The notes: generated by a model from the letters alone, not told the origin. Positions 33,495-42,434 are shown, numbered from the stretch's first letter. The stretch: DNA of 64,000 nt from Vallitalea pronyensis (GCF_018141445.1 NZ_CP058649.1:5785001-5849000); one strand, 5' to 3'. Translations and numbers: made by a program.

Positions 33495-34277
33495 TCATCC
33501 TTTCATGTGAGGTATGGCCGCCAATAACTCCTGTGTATAGATTGTGCTTGGCTGTGTCATGACTTTGTCTGTTTTATCATGCTCAACCACGCTGCCATTG
33601 CGCATCACCATCATTTTATCAGACATATAAGCTGCACCACCCATGTTATGGGTTACCATGATAATACTGGTATGAAAATGCTCTCTCAGAAGCATTAACT
33701 CATCCATGATCTGTTTTTGTGTAAGAACGTCTAAGGCACTGGTTGGTTCATCTGCACATATTAATTTGGGTTCCAAAGCTAAAGCCATTGCAATAGCAAC
33801 CCTCTGCTTCATGCCGCCACTTAGTTGGAATGGGTAAGCATTCATGACCCTATCCGTCTCATGAAGATTCATTTTCACTAATGTTTCTTTGGCTAAATCT
33901 AACGCCTCTACCTTAGATAGCTTTTTATGGCTTTGAATACATTCGACGAATTGTTTGCCTATCCTCATAATGGGATTAAAGTAAGAACCTGGGTTTTGAA
34001 AAATCATAGCCATGTCATTGCCACGTAAGCTTCGCCACTGTTCTTTATTGTAATGGCGGATATTCTTCCCTTCAAAATATATTTCCCCTGATCGGATTTC
34101 TGCTAGAGGTGACAGCAGATTCATGATGGTTCGAACCAACGTTGTTTTACCACTACCGCTTTCACCAACAATACCTATAATTTCTTTATAACCAATGGTT
34201 AAATTAATGTCTTCAATGACATTTCCCTCGCCAGGATAGTGTACGGTGAGGGATTTCACTTCAAGTAGTTTTCTCAT
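33495..34277 (-). CDS. Opp/Nik-type ABC transporter ATPase (first subunit)
   Basis: A 260-residue ABC ATPase of the OppD/NikD type. Walker A is GESGSGKTT near residue 37, the Q-loop MIFQNPGSYF near 90, the signature LSGGMKQRV near 147 and Walker B LICADEPTSALD near 168. The C-terminal Fe-S or peptide-type extension of OppD is lacking, as in NikD. It is 16 bases downstream of the binding-protein gene and 4 bases upstream of the second ATPase gene. Confidence 0.93.
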   Translation of the reverse strand: MRKLLEVKSLTVHYPGEGNVIEDINLTIGYKEIIGIVGESGSGKTTLVRTIMNLLSPLAEIRSGEIYFEGKNIRHYNKEQWRSLRGNDMAMIFQNPGSYFNPIMRIGKQFVECIQSHKKLSKVEALDLAKETLVKMNLHETDRVMNAYPFQLSGGMKQRVAIAMALALEPKLICADEPTSALDVLTQKQIMDELMLLREHFHTSIIMVTHNMGGAAYMSDKMMVMRNGSVVEHDKTDKVMTQPSTIYTQELLAAIPHMKG

Positions 34278-34293
34278 CTTGTCTTAACCCCAA

Positions 34294-35847
34294 TCATTCC
34301 ATGGTTACCCGGTCATCAATATAATAGACTTCTGAAATAAATCGGTAAACACCACCTACATTTTTGTTGGTCACAATGGTTCCTTCTTGATAATATAAGA
34401 AAATAGAAGCCACATCGTCCATCAAAATCTTAGCACCTTCAGCACCCAACCTATGTCTTGAATCCTTATTCAGTTCCTTATCCAGTGCTAGACAGACCTT
34501 ATCTAAGTCTTGATTGCTGTAATGTCCATAATTGCCTGAGCTGTCTGTTTTATAGCTGGCTTCCAGAAAATATTGAGGGTCAGCCGTAGGGGCAGAAGTC
34601 CATCGCTCCCATAATAAATCATACTCGCCTGAACTGGCTATATCTGCATAGTTCTCTACTTGAACAATGTCCACACCTAGACCAATTTCCCTATATTGAG
34701 ATTGCATGGCCATACCAATGTTATTGGCATCATTACCATGATTTGATCTTGATATATAGGTAAGGATCATGTTTTCCCCATTCATTTCTCGAATACCATC
34801 CCCATCTGTATCAACCATGTTCAATTGATCCAATAGTTCATTTGCTTTTTCTGGATTATAAGGGTAGGCATCGTCTTCCTTCACATGAAAAGGCAGCATA
34901 TCATTAAAAGGTCCTTTAGCTGGAATACCCTTAACGATTTGACTTGCATAGGTGGCTTTATCGATACCGTAACATAGTGCTTGTCTAAACGCCAAATGCT
35001 TCATGTAGGGTTTGTCCATATTAATTCTTAAAAGGAACACCCTTAGATTGGGTCCTTTTTGGACCACATAATGATCATCGTTTTCAAATAAAGCCAGATC
35101 CTTTGGACTCACTTGAGTCGCTAAATCAATTTCACCAGATTGCAATGTCATGGTACGTGTTGAAGCATCCTGTATGTATTTCACATTGACCACATCCACA
35201 CCAATATCACCACTCCAATGGGATGTATGCTTATGGAGCGTCATACCAACACTGGGCGTAAAGGTCTCTACTTTGAATGCACCTGTTGTAATCGGCTTGA
35301 ATTTAAACTGCTCATCATCAGCCACTGATGCATCCACAATGACAAAAACCGGGTCTGCTAAATTGTTAATGAGGGTTGCATAGGGTATAGTGGTCTTAAT
35401 GGTTAATGTTTGCCCTTCTGCGGTGATGGATTCTACAGGGAATTTTACGTCATCCCGATCGGATATGTCTAAAGCTCTCTCAATAGACGCCTTACAAGCT
35501 TTGGCATCCACCACATGACCATTATGGAATGTGACATTTTCTCTTATCTGAAAGATGGTTGTCAGCTCATCCACTTGCTCATAAGATGCAGCAATAACGG
35601 GTTTGAATTCAAGGTTTTCATCCACTTGAACCAGGTTCTCTCCAATACCACATCGTGTTAACGCCCAACCATTCCAGCCTTCAGTGGGTTCAAGATTACT
35701 GTCAAACCAAAACACTGCCATGTTCAACACTTTTTCCTGTGCGGCTTCACCTGCGCCATTTTGATTGACCTGTTGTTGACGACTTTGTCCTGTACATCCC
35801 ATACATAGGACACTGATAATGATCAAGATGCTTACTAGTTTTTTCAT
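34294..35847 (-). CDS. Substrate-binding lipoprotein of the Opp/Nik-type importer
   Basis: A 517-residue extracellular lipoprotein of family 5 solute-binding proteins. The signal peptide ends in LCMGC (Cys17), followed by a Gln-rich linker. Family marks are NMAVFWFDSNLEPTEGWNG near 43, the FQIRENVTFHNGHVVDAKAC block near 112 (typical of SBP_bac_5), RQALCYGIDKATYA near 285 and YNPEKANELLDQ near 325. Members bind peptides, nickel or metallophore complexes. The cobalamin riboswitch before the operon and cbiK after it argue for cobalt, free or chelated. The operon order is permease, permease, binding protein, ATPase, ATPase, cbiK. Confidence 0.92.
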   Translation of the reverse strand: MKKLVSILIIISVLCMGCTGQSRQQQVNQNGAGEAAQEKVLNMAVFWFDSNLEPTEGWNGWALTRCGIGENLVQVDENLEFKPVIAASYEQVDELTTIFQIRENVTFHNGHVVDAKACKASIERALDISDRDDVKFPVESITAEGQTLTIKTTIPYATLINNLADPVFVIVDASVADDEQFKFKPITTGAFKVETFTPSVGMTLHKHTSHWSGDIGVDVVNVKYIQDASTRTMTLQSGEIDLATQVSPKDLALFENDDHYVVQKGPNLRVFLLRINMDKPYMKHLAFRQALCYGIDKATYASQIVKGIPAKGPFNDMLPFHVKEDDAYPYNPEKANELLDQLNMVDTDGDGIREMNGENMILTYISRSNHGNDANNIGMAMQSQYREIGLGVDIVQVENYADIASSGEYDLLWERWTSAPTADPQYFLEASYKTDSSGNYGHYSNQDLDKVCLALDKELNKDSRHRLGAEGAKILMDDVASIFLYYQEGTIVTNKNVGGVYRFISEVYYIDDRVTME

Positions 35848-35909
35848 TTCCTTCTCCTTCTTATCACTTATTGATGATAAACCTATTTAAACGATTATAT
35901 ATTGGTCAT

Positions 35910-36725
35910 TTATACATGCTTTGGATCTAAGATATCTCTTATGGCATCCCCAAGCATATTGAATATGGAAACCACGATAAAGATGGCTAATCCAGGATAG
36001 ATTAACAACCACGATGCTGTTTGCAGGTAGTCTCTGCCTTCATTTAACATATTTCCCCATTCGGGTGTTGGGGGTTGAACACCTAATCCAAGAAAGGATA
36101 GGCCTGCTAAGGATAACATCATCCCACCAATATCTAATGCAAACTTCACAATCAAGGGGGATATTATATTAGGTAAGATGTAGACCCTAATCACTTTCAA
36201 CTTGCTGGCACCACCCATCACAGCTGCATGTATGTACTCCCTATCTTTTATATCCAATACCAGGGTTCTTGTTAATCGTGCATACTTGGTCCACCAGATA
36301 ATGGATAGCGCTATGATGGTATATTTCATGCCTTGTCCTAATACACCTACAATGGCAATGGCAAACACAATATCAGGAAATGCCAATACTGTGTCAGCCA
36401 TCCGCATGATGGCTGTATCCACAAATCCTCCTGCTAATCCAGAAACAATGCCCAGGGTTAAACCTAAAACGAAGATAATACCCAATAATAAAATCGTTGT
36501 TCCAAGCGATACACGAGCACCATGTAAGATTCTTGAATAAATGCACCTTCCTACCTGATCTGTCCCAAAAGGGTATTGTTCACTGGGCTCCTGTAAGATA
36601 TTGGCAAAGTCCGTTGCTAATGGGTCATTGGGTGCTAATAAGGGTGCAATCATTGAAAAAATAATGGCTAGAACAGCAATGGAAGCAATCATCACAAAAA
36701 AGACTTTCTTTCTTTTAAACGTCAT
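35910..36725 (-). CDS. Opp/Nik-type ABC transporter permease (NikC-like)
   Basis: A 271-residue inner-membrane permease with six hydrophobic segments. The N-terminal APNDPLATDFANIL and PFGTDQVGRCIYSRILHGARVS are typical of the DppC/NikC group, and the EAA motif is HAAVMGGASKLKVIRVYILPN near 178-198 (landmark), which docks an ATPase. It begins 11 bases inside the end of the preceding permease gene, and GGAGG lies eight bases before its ATG. It forms the channel with that permease. Confidence 0.94.
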   Translation of the reverse strand: MTFKRKKVFFVMIASIAVLAIIFSMIAPLLAPNDPLATDFANILQEPSEQYPFGTDQVGRCIYSRILHGARVSLGTTILLLGIIFVLGLTLGIVSGLAGGFVDTAIMRMADTVLAFPDIVFAIAIVGVLGQGMKYTIIALSIIWWTKYARLTRTLVLDIKDREYIHAAVMGGASKLKVIRVYILPNIISPLIVKFALDIGGMMLSLAGLSFLGLGVQPPTPEWGNMLNEGRDYLQTASWLLIYPGLAIFIVVSIFNMLGDAIRDILDPKHV

Positions 36726-37662
36726 CTTGATAGCCTCCTAACCGAACTCTTGGGTCAAGTAACTGTGTTGTCACATCGACTAAGAAGTTAATGCTTACAT
36801 AGATAAATGCCATAAATAATACATAACCCTGCAACAAGGCGTAATCCCTATAGGTGACGGCATTAAGTGCCATGGAACCTAGACCCGGCCAAGAAAAAAT
36901 ATTTTCAACAATAACGGTACCTCCTAAGAGAACAGCAATGGATAAGCCCAGTAAGGTAATGATGCTCTTTAGGGCATTGGGTAATATATGCTTCTTCATT
37001 ATTCTCATTTCATGAATACCTCGGGCTCTTGCCCCCACCACATAATCTTCTGTGTACTGTTCCAATACTGCCGCCCTGATTTGGCGAATGTAGCGTCCAG
37101 ATAATGGTATCGCTAACGTTAAGGCTGGTAGTATAACACTATTAAGATCGTATGGATTTGTTATGGTAAACCAACGCTGCTTCACAACAAAGTAATAGAT
37201 TAATATCAACCCTAACCAAAAACTTGGCATGGATATGCCTGCAAAAGAAATGCCCTTAATCACCTGATCAATGAACGTATGAATTTTAACTGCAGATAAC
37301 ACCCCTAATGAAAGAGAAAAAACAATTAACAACACGATAGCAGCTACCGCTAACCGGATGGTCATTAACATCCGGCTACCTAAGACCACTGCTACTTGTT
37401 CTCTTTCAGAAGATGAATAACCTAAGTTGCCTCTTAATACACCAATCAACCAATTGCCATACTGTACGATAAATGGGTCATTAAGTCCCATTTCCTCTCT
37501 CGTTTTTTCTAATAATTCTTCTGTTGGTATAACATCATGAGCCGTTAACATCATTTCAGCTGGATCACTTGGGCTGATATATGTCAATAAAAAGGTAATA
37601 AAAGATGCCAGCAGCATCACGATTATGAGTTGTATGCCTCTACTTATAATGTATTTTCTCAT
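36715..37662 (-). CDS. Opp/Nik-type ABC transporter permease (NikB-like)
   Basis: A 315-residue inner-membrane permease of the DppB/NikB group with six hydrophobic segments. It shows the family beginning RKYIISRGIQLIIVMLLASF, the LTYISPSDPAEMML loop, the GLNDPFIVQYGNWL segment near 70 and the EAA-loop VVGARARGIHEMRIMKKHIL near 210 (landmarks). The start at 37662 has GGTGGA six bases upstream; the ATG two codons before it is too close. It is the first gene of the operon, about 190 bases after the cobalamin riboswitch. Confidence 0.94.
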   Translation of the reverse strand: MRKYIISRGIQLIIVMLLASFITFLLTYISPSDPAEMMLTAHDVIPTEELLEKTREEMGLNDPFIVQYGNWLIGVLRGNLGYSSSEREQVAVVLGSRMLMTIRLAVAAIVLLIVFSLSLGVLSAVKIHTFIDQVIKGISFAGISMPSFWLGLILIYYFVVKQRWFTITNPYDLNSVILPALTLAIPLSGRYIRQIRAAVLEQYTEDYVVGARARGIHEMRIMKKHILPNALKSIITLLGLSIAVLLGGTVIVENIFSWPGLGSMALNAVTYRDYALLQGYVLFMAFIYVSINFLVDVTTQLLDPRVRLGGYQDDV

Positions 37663-37727
37663 GCTCATTCCACCGTTTTCTTATTATTTACACCAAATAC
37701 GACATGATATGGGGTATTTTTCTAAAC

Positions 37728-37759
37728 AAAAAAGAGATACCCTTGACAAAAGTATCCCT
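37728..37759 (-). terminator. Riboswitch-controlled terminator before the cobalt operon
   Basis: Minus-strand stem GGGATAC with GTATCTC (one G-U pair) and a 10-base loop, followed by TTTTTT. It lies between the cobalamin aptamer and the first permease gene and is the likely off-switch at high B12. Confidence 0.75.
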
Positions 37760-37849
37760 TGCTTATATGTATATGCTCCAATTAACATCGAGTATCTAAA
37801 GTTCATATACCTGAAGAACGCATAAAGCAAACAGACTTCCCTCCGAAGT

Positions 37850-38030
37850 TGTATGAGTCCATTTATGGCAGGTCTCCTGGCTTACAATCACCCTACTCTT
37901 CACCTTCCCATCCTCAGACAGTGGTATACGAATTTCGTCATGCTTACAGTAGCGGGGGCTGCAAAGGTCTTACACCTTTTTCCCTATTCTCTCATGATGA
38001 GCACCATAAAATCTTCCCTATTCATTTTTA
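37850..38030 (-). ncRNA. Cobalamin (B12) riboswitch
   Basis: On the minus strand all conserved blocks of the cobalamin aptamer appear in order: GGTGCTCATCATGAGAGAATAG-GGAA (peripheral start, landmark only), GCAGCCCCCGCTACTGT, CCACTGTC, GATGGGAAGGTG, and the B12 box GCCAGGAGACCTGCC near 37862-37880. Cobalamin binding normally closes expression of B12 synthesis or cobalt transport genes. It is followed by a terminator hairpin and the six-gene importer/cbiK operon. Ends are approximate. Confidence 0.95.
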
Positions 38031-38038
38031 TTGATAAC

Positions 38039-38067
38039 AGTTTATCACCTTAGACAAAATTTGTCAA
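38039..38067 (-). promoter_or_regulatory. Promoter of the B12-riboswitch operon
   Basis: Minus-strand TTGACA (38062-38067) and TAAACT (38039-38044) with a 17-bp spacer, directly before the aptamer. Confidence 0.6.
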
Positions 38068-38115
38068 AAGTCTTTCTTATAAATTTTTGTAAATTTTTAT
38101 GCTTTTTCTTAATGA

Positions 38116-38913
38116 TCATTTCGTTTGATCTGGTTGGGTCATAAAAGCATTTCTAAAGACCGATGGACTCATACCTGATAGTTGTTTAAATTGCTTTGAG
38201 AAATAGGCAACATCCTTGTATCCACATAAGATTGCAATTTCATTGATGGTATAATTACTATATAAGATATAGTGTTTTGCCAAATTCATCTTCACCTGAA
38301 GACAATAAGTCATAGGTGTAACACCTATTTCCTGTTTAAATAATCGTAAGAAGTGATTGATTGAATAGCCGCATTGATTGGCTAAGTAACTCAGCGTATA
38401 GGGGTAAGTTGGTTTGTTGTTAATGCTATTCACGATTTTCTTAATCCGGCTCACTTCACTTGTTTTTAATTGGAGCAGCTGCTCACTTAATATGGCATTA
38501 AGCCAGATTAATGCTTCTTCTCTATTACCGGATTTGAAATCAGCTCTAAGATTCTCAAACAGCTTTCTTACAAACATTGGATTATCGTATATCAGCTTTG
38601 TTGAGCCCAAATGCTGGCCATAATTCTGGTGCAATCCCTCGCTTTCTCTAAAATAAACGGTTAAAACCGTTAATGGCTTATCCGGGTTGTGTTGGCAATA
38701 ATGAGCCTGTAATAGATTAAACAAATAGACATCGCCTTCTAGCAGTTTTGTAATACGACCATTGGTCTCTACAGTGGCTTCTCCTGATTCAACGTACCAT
38801 AAGTGATACCCTATCCAATTGTTCTTTTTGGTATACCAGTCCCATTCTGGCATACATTCCGCTTTATTTGAGACAATAATATCCCATCTTTTATTATTCA
38901 AAAAACGTTTCAT
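38116..38913 (-). CDS. AraC-family regulator (cupin type)
   Basis: A 265-residue regulator. The N-terminal cupin-like sensing domain (residues 15-120, with LWYVESGEATVETNGRI and VYLFNLLQAHYCQHN) is followed by the AraC double helix-turn-helix (YLANQCGYSINHFLRLFKQE near 185 and NEIAILCGYKDVAYFSKQFK near 235). The ATG at 38913 is used. There is no visible ribosome binding site; instead the -10 box lies six bases upstream, so the message is probably leaderless. The promoter is almost repeated 850 bases away, before the exported protein gene. The sugar sensed is unknown. Confidence 0.9.
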   Translation of the reverse strand: MKRFLNNKRWDIIVSNKAECMPEWDWYTKKNNWIGYHLWYVESGEATVETNGRITKLLEGDVYLFNLLQAHYCQHNPDKPLTVLTVYFRESEGLHQNYGQHLGSTKLIYDNPMFVRKLFENLRADFKSGNREEALIWLNAILSEQLLQLKTSEVSRIKKIVNSINNKPTYPYTLSYLANQCGYSINHFLRLFKQEIGVTPMTYCLQVKMNLAKHYILYSNYTINEIAILCGYKDVAYFSKQFKQLSGMSPSVFRNAFMTQPDQTK

Positions 38914-38919
38914 GGTGAT

Positions 38920-38948
38920 ATTATACAAGTTAAGGTTGATGTTGTAAA
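38920..38948 (-). promoter_or_regulatory. Promoter of the AraC gene, apparently leaderless
   Basis: Minus-strand TTTACA (38943-38948) and TATAAT (38920-38925) with a 17-bp spacer. The ATG begins at 38913, where transcription itself should start. The same promoter with the same flanking ATCACCAT occurs at 39776-39804. Confidence 0.7.
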
Positions 38949-39023
38949 TGTATTTTCAGTAGAAATATTAATTCCTGACGAATATGCGTGTATGAACCAT
39001 TATTAACATAACTTTATTATGGT

Positions 39024-39671
39024 TTATTGTGTGCACATGGGATGCCCTACTTCCCCTGTTAATGCATCGATTGGAACTGTACAGGAGCTTCCTCCTAAAC
39101 CATTAGATTCCCAATAAGAAACATACCATTTTTTCCCTCTAAAATCTGAAAAATCAATTTTTGATATATCTTTTATATTTTCAAATGCATCCATAAAATT
39201 TTGCAATGCTTTTTCAGGTAAGATGACGTCATCTGTTATTCTATTTGTCAATATCAATGTTGATCTTTTATGCTCCCATTCAATCACTACTTTTATTGCA
39301 GTATCCTTTTCAAAGAAAAGAAGCTCTTCAACCGTGTATTTATTCCCCTCTGTCAATGCTTTTTCACCCATAATAGGTCCTTTTGGAGTTTCAATGATAT
39401 ATTTAAAAGTGCCTGTATTGCTACCTTTAAACATGCGATAGAGATGTAATTGTGTCCGTTTATGCTTTCCCTGATTTATGACTTGATACTCCCCTTTCCA
39501 ATGCTGGTCAGACCCTTTGAAATACATGGTACACATAGGTACTGATTGCATTAATTCATGAACATTAGGGCTCCTTGTACTCTTTAATGGCAATGCATCT
39601 CTTGTTAACATATTAAGTGATAATACTAATGCAAAAAACATATACTTCATCCATAATCCTTTCACTTCCAT
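39024..39671 (-). CDS. Exported protein of unknown function
   Basis: A 215-residue protein. A hydrophobic N-terminus (WMKYMFFALVLSLNMLTRDALPL, about residues 7-28) is a signal peptide or anchor. The rest has a beta-rich pattern with repeated basic and aromatic residues (MYFKGSDQHWKGEYQVINQG near 47; KYTVEELLFFEKDTAIKVVI near 110) and ends GGSSCTVPIDALTGEVGHPM. A C-terminal Cys pair could form a disulfide. I do not recognise the family. The start at 39671 has AGGAGGG eight bases upstream. It uses a promoter nearly identical to that of the neighbouring AraC gene. Confidence 0.65.
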   Translation of the reverse strand: MEVKGLWMKYMFFALVLSLNMLTRDALPLKSTRSPNVHELMQSVPMCTMYFKGSDQHWKGEYQVINQGKHKRTQLHLYRMFKGSNTGTFKYIIETPKGPIMGEKALTEGNKYTVEELLFFEKDTAIKVVIEWEHKRSTLILTNRITDDVILPEKALQNFMDAFENIKDISKIDFSDFRGKKWYVSYWESNGLGGSSCTVPIDALTGEVGHPMCTQ

Positions 39672-39775
39672 ATGTAAAACCCTCCTACCTTGACTTTCCC
39701 TTATTAGACGCATGAACCCTTTATTTGTTCCACCTAGAATCTTACTGGTTAATCTAGAGGATCCATTATGGTGAT

Positions 39776-39804
39776 ATTATACAAATTTATCATGATATTG
39801 TAAA
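39776..39804 (-). promoter_or_regulatory. Promoter of the exported protein gene, copy of the AraC promoter
   Basis: Minus-strand TTTACA (39799-39804) and TATAAT (39776-39781), 17-bp spacer, followed by ATCACCAT as at the AraC gene. The hexamers and an ATACAA-N13-TTGTAAA inverted repeat are shared between the two sites, while the spacers differ. Confidence 0.6.
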
Positions 39805-39864
39805 TGGTATTTAGCTTCTATCATCATGTACAATAAACCTAAAATAGAAAGTGAGGTTATGCAC

Positions 39865-40935
39865 ATGAAACCAAAAGAGAGATTACTCAACAGTATCTAT
39901 GGAAAAGAGGTTGATCGGATTCCCTGGGCGCCTTTTTTAGCCTATTACTGGGATTTTCTAGACGAAGCAATCAAACAAAAGGGTCAATTTAACTATTACC
40001 AATCCATTGGAGCTGACCCGCTTTTTCGGGGTTCTCATGTCTTAGCCAAACCCATCTATCAACATTGTGACATAAGTACCAATGTAAAAGGTAACATGAA
40101 AGAAACCCGTTACACCACCCCTGTAGGTACTCTAACATTATTACATACCTATTCAGATACGGGGAATACATGGTATCTCACCACTCATCCCGTTCGATCA
40201 CAGGAGGATTTTAAAACACTGCAATATATATACGAGCATATCACCTTTGAAGAAAATATCTCTGCCTTTGAAAAAGATAAAGCTTGTTTGGGAAATGATG
40301 GTTTATATTTACCTGTTGTAGGGGTTATGGCAAAAACCTCTTATCAATCTTTGCTGGAACACTGGTGTGGAACCATTGACTTAACTTATGCAACCTTTGA
40401 CTATCCAGATATCGTAGAAGCGTGTTTATCGGCTATGAACCATAAGAATAAACAGATGGTTGAATTAAGTAGCAAATCATCAGCTGAGGGCTTTATCTTT
40501 TATGAAGATACATCAACAACCAACATTAGCCCTAGCATATTTGAGCAATACATTAAACCTGAAATTGACCAGTGGGGTGATATCATTCATGCTCATGATA
40601 AATTATTAATACATCATGCCTGTGGTCATCTAAAAGGTGTTATGTCACATATTGCAGACTCAAACATTGATGTGCTCGAGTCCATCAGTCCACCACCAAC
40701 AGGCGATATTGAGATTGTTGATGCAAGGGCTGTACTACCAGATCATATAGCTATCATTGGGGGCATTGAGCCTACCAAACTCCTGAATCTTCCTATGAAT
40801 GCCTTAGAACAATATGTAACTGAGCTGCTATCTGCCATGAAAGGCAGTCGTTATATACTGGCTAACAGTGACAGTTGTCCACCTGGTGTTGATGAAGAGA
40901 AATTTAAGATGATTTCTCAGTTGGTAAAGGCTTAA
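39865..40935 (+). CDS. Uroporphyrinogen decarboxylase-family protein
   Basis: A 356-residue protein with the URO-D/MtaA TIM-barrel fold. It begins MKPKERLLNSIYGKEVDRIPWAPF, the usual opening of this group, and later has YEDTSTTNISPSIFEQYIKPE near 210 and HHACGHLKGVMSHIADSNID near 245. The latter holds the His/Cys pair that binds zinc in corrinoid methyltransferase relatives. It is thus more likely a methyltransferase-type URO-D homologue than a heme enzyme, but no corrinoid protein gene is adjacent, so the reaction is unknown. The start at 39865 has GAGG about eight bases upstream; longer starts overlap it. A strong terminator follows. Confidence 0.8.
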   Translation: MKPKERLLNSIYGKEVDRIPWAPFLAYYWDFLDEAIKQKGQFNYYQSIGADPLFRGSHVLAKPIYQHCDISTNVKGNMKETRYTTPVGTLTLLHTYSDTGNTWYLTTHPVRSQEDFKTLQYIYEHITFEENISAFEKDKACLGNDGLYLPVVGVMAKTSYQSLLEHWCGTIDLTYATFDYPDIVEACLSAMNHKNKQMVELSSKSSAEGFIFYEDTSTTNISPSIFEQYIKPEIDQWGDIIHAHDKLLIHHACGHLKGVMSHIADSNIDVLESISPPPTGDIEIVDARAVLPDHIAIIGGIEPTKLLNLPMNALEQYVTELLSAMKGSRYILANSDSCPPGVDEEKFKMISQLVKA

Positions 40936-41072
40936 ACCTTCTGAGGGTTATCTCGTTTATCCTCAATCTGTGAAGATATACCATTTATTGATTATACCGT
41001 GTTACCTTAGCCGGTCTATAGTCCACCTATTTAAATGGTTGATGAAATTAATGAGATGGGTCTTTATAAAAT

Positions 41073-41123
41073 AAAAAACCTAGATTAATCAATACAAGCT
41101 AATTGATTAACCTAGGTTTTTTT
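41073..41123. terminator. Strong bidirectional terminator
   Basis: A stem of about 21 bp with one mismatch (AAAAAACCTAG-ATTAATCAAT, right arm 41103-41123) with A and T runs at both ends lies between the convergent URO-D and DUF3788 genes. Confidence 0.9.
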
Positions 41124-41143
41124 ACCCTTCATGATATGAACGA

Positions 41144-41581
41144 TTACGCTAAAGTCGTCTTTGGTTTTTTCTTTGCATGAAGTAATAGAAGGAATGCATC
41201 GATATCCGATTTTTCCAGAACTCTAATCCACATCCATCTTCCATCGTGTAACTGTTCTGTATGATTAAATATTGCCCTAACCGATTCATTTAATTGTTGT
41301 TTAACCCCTTCAACTTTGGCTGATTCTTTTGCACCTAATACAATTAATATAGAAAAAGCATTTTCTTCAGGAAAAAAATAACATAGTGTTTTACCACTCT
41401 TTCTATAACGTATGGACCAACCGTGCTTCTTACCAAAGAAGGATAATTCTGGCTTAAAATCATAGTGTTCCTTTACATACTTGTGTATATTCTCCCACAA
41501 GTTCACTCGATTTCCTATTAATTGCCCCATTTCATGTGCTGATGGTTGTTTTAACTTATTTAACATGCGTTCATATGCCAT
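41144..41581 (-). CDS. DUF3788 family protein
   Basis: A 145-residue protein. The pattern WENIHKYVKEHYDFKPELSF, GKKHGWSIRYRKSGKTLCYFFPEENAFSILIV and LHDGRWMWIRVLEKSDIDAF (landmarks) matches DUF3788, a small cytoplasmic Firmicutes family of unknown function. It is complete at the usual length, with GGAGG before the ATG. Confidence 0.85.
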   Translation of the reverse strand: MAYERMLNKLKQPSAHEMGQLIGNRVNLWENIHKYVKEHYDFKPELSFFGKKHGWSIRYRKSGKTLCYFFPEENAFSILIVLGAKESAKVEGVKQQLNESVRAIFNHTEQLHDGRWMWIRVLEKSDIDAFLLLLHAKKKPKTTLA

Positions 41582-41738
41582 GTTACACCTCCATTATTGT
41601 TATAGCCATTACAACAGCCCTATTTTTTATTGTTGTAATGCCTATAAACACATTATAATGGATGTTATCTGACAACAGCTTGTCATATTTAATGCTCTTT
41701 CTCATTGAACGTTATCATGATTCAATCCATGCCATGCA

Positions 41739-42395
41739 CTAACATGAAGTCTTCATGGCATGCTCAACGAATTTTCTTGCCAACATGGTTAATGCCTCAA
41801 ATCGATTTTCACGAATCAGTGCCTTATCCACAAGATTAGACCCTAGTCCAACCCCCATGGCTCCTGCCTCTATATAATCACCGATGGTATCCATGTCAAC
41901 CCCTCCAACGGCTAATAAAGGAATATGGTTAAGGGGTGCGGTAATGTCTCTCAAATAATCCACACCACCCATCTTAGCAATCGGAAAAATTTTTACGGCT
42001 TCTGCACCCGCTTCGTATGCATCTACAATCTCAGTTGGTGTCAATACGCCAGGAATTGGTGCTGCTCCCAATTCAAGGATTCTCTTAATAATGGTTTTGT
42101 TCATATTGGGGGATATCATATACTTTGCATGAGCTTTTGCAGCAAGTTCCACTTGTTCTATTGTCATGACTGTACCGGCGCCAACACATACTTTATCACC
42201 TAGAGCTTTTGAAATAGACTTAATTGCTTCATAGGTCTCTTGGTTACCTGTAGCACTTGCCTGATTAAAAGTGACTTCTATCATCCTTATACCGCCTGCA
42301 TACAATGCGTGACATGTATCAAGTAGTTTATCTTGTTCAATGCCTCTTATAATGGCAATGATTCTGTCCTTCTTGATTTGTTCTAATATAGACAT
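41739..42395 (-). CDS. KDPG/KDPGal-type aldolase
   Basis: A 218-residue class I aldolase of the Eda/DgoA family. Lys135 in AEAVKIFPIA is the Schiff-base lysine, Glu40 in GGIRMIEVTFNQ helps proton transfer, and GAGTVMT near 73 binds the phosphate side. It cleaves a 2-keto-3-deoxy-6-phospho sugar acid to pyruvate and glyceraldehyde 3-phosphate. Directly downstream (40 bases) of the galactonate dehydratase gene, it is probably the KDPGal aldolase of the De Ley-Doudoroff route, or a dual KDPG/KHG aldolase. It is the last gene of the operon. AGGAGG lies seven bases before the ATG. Confidence 0.93.
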   Translation of the reverse strand: MSILEQIKKDRIIAIIRGIEQDKLLDTCHALYAGGIRMIEVTFNQASATGNQETYEAIKSISKALGDKVCVGAGTVMTIEQVELAAKAHAKYMISPNMNKTIIKRILELGAAPIPGVLTPTEIVDAYEAGAEAVKIFPIAKMGGVDYLRDITAPLNHIPLLAVGGVDMDTIGDYIEAGAMGVGLGSNLVDKALIRENRFEALTMLARKFVEHAMKTSC

Positions 42396-42434
42396 ATTTT
42401 GACCTCCTATTGCTTGATATGATGGTGACCTGTA

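Noticed and set aside
31905-37662. Naming the importer nikABCDE
   Set aside because: The family resemblance is real, but the cobalamin riboswitch and cbiK point to cobalt, so nickel gene symbols would mislead.
37849-38053. Two overlapping plus-strand open frames of 61-66 codons
   Set aside because: They lie antisense across the cobalamin riboswitch, whose conserved blocks account for the sequence.
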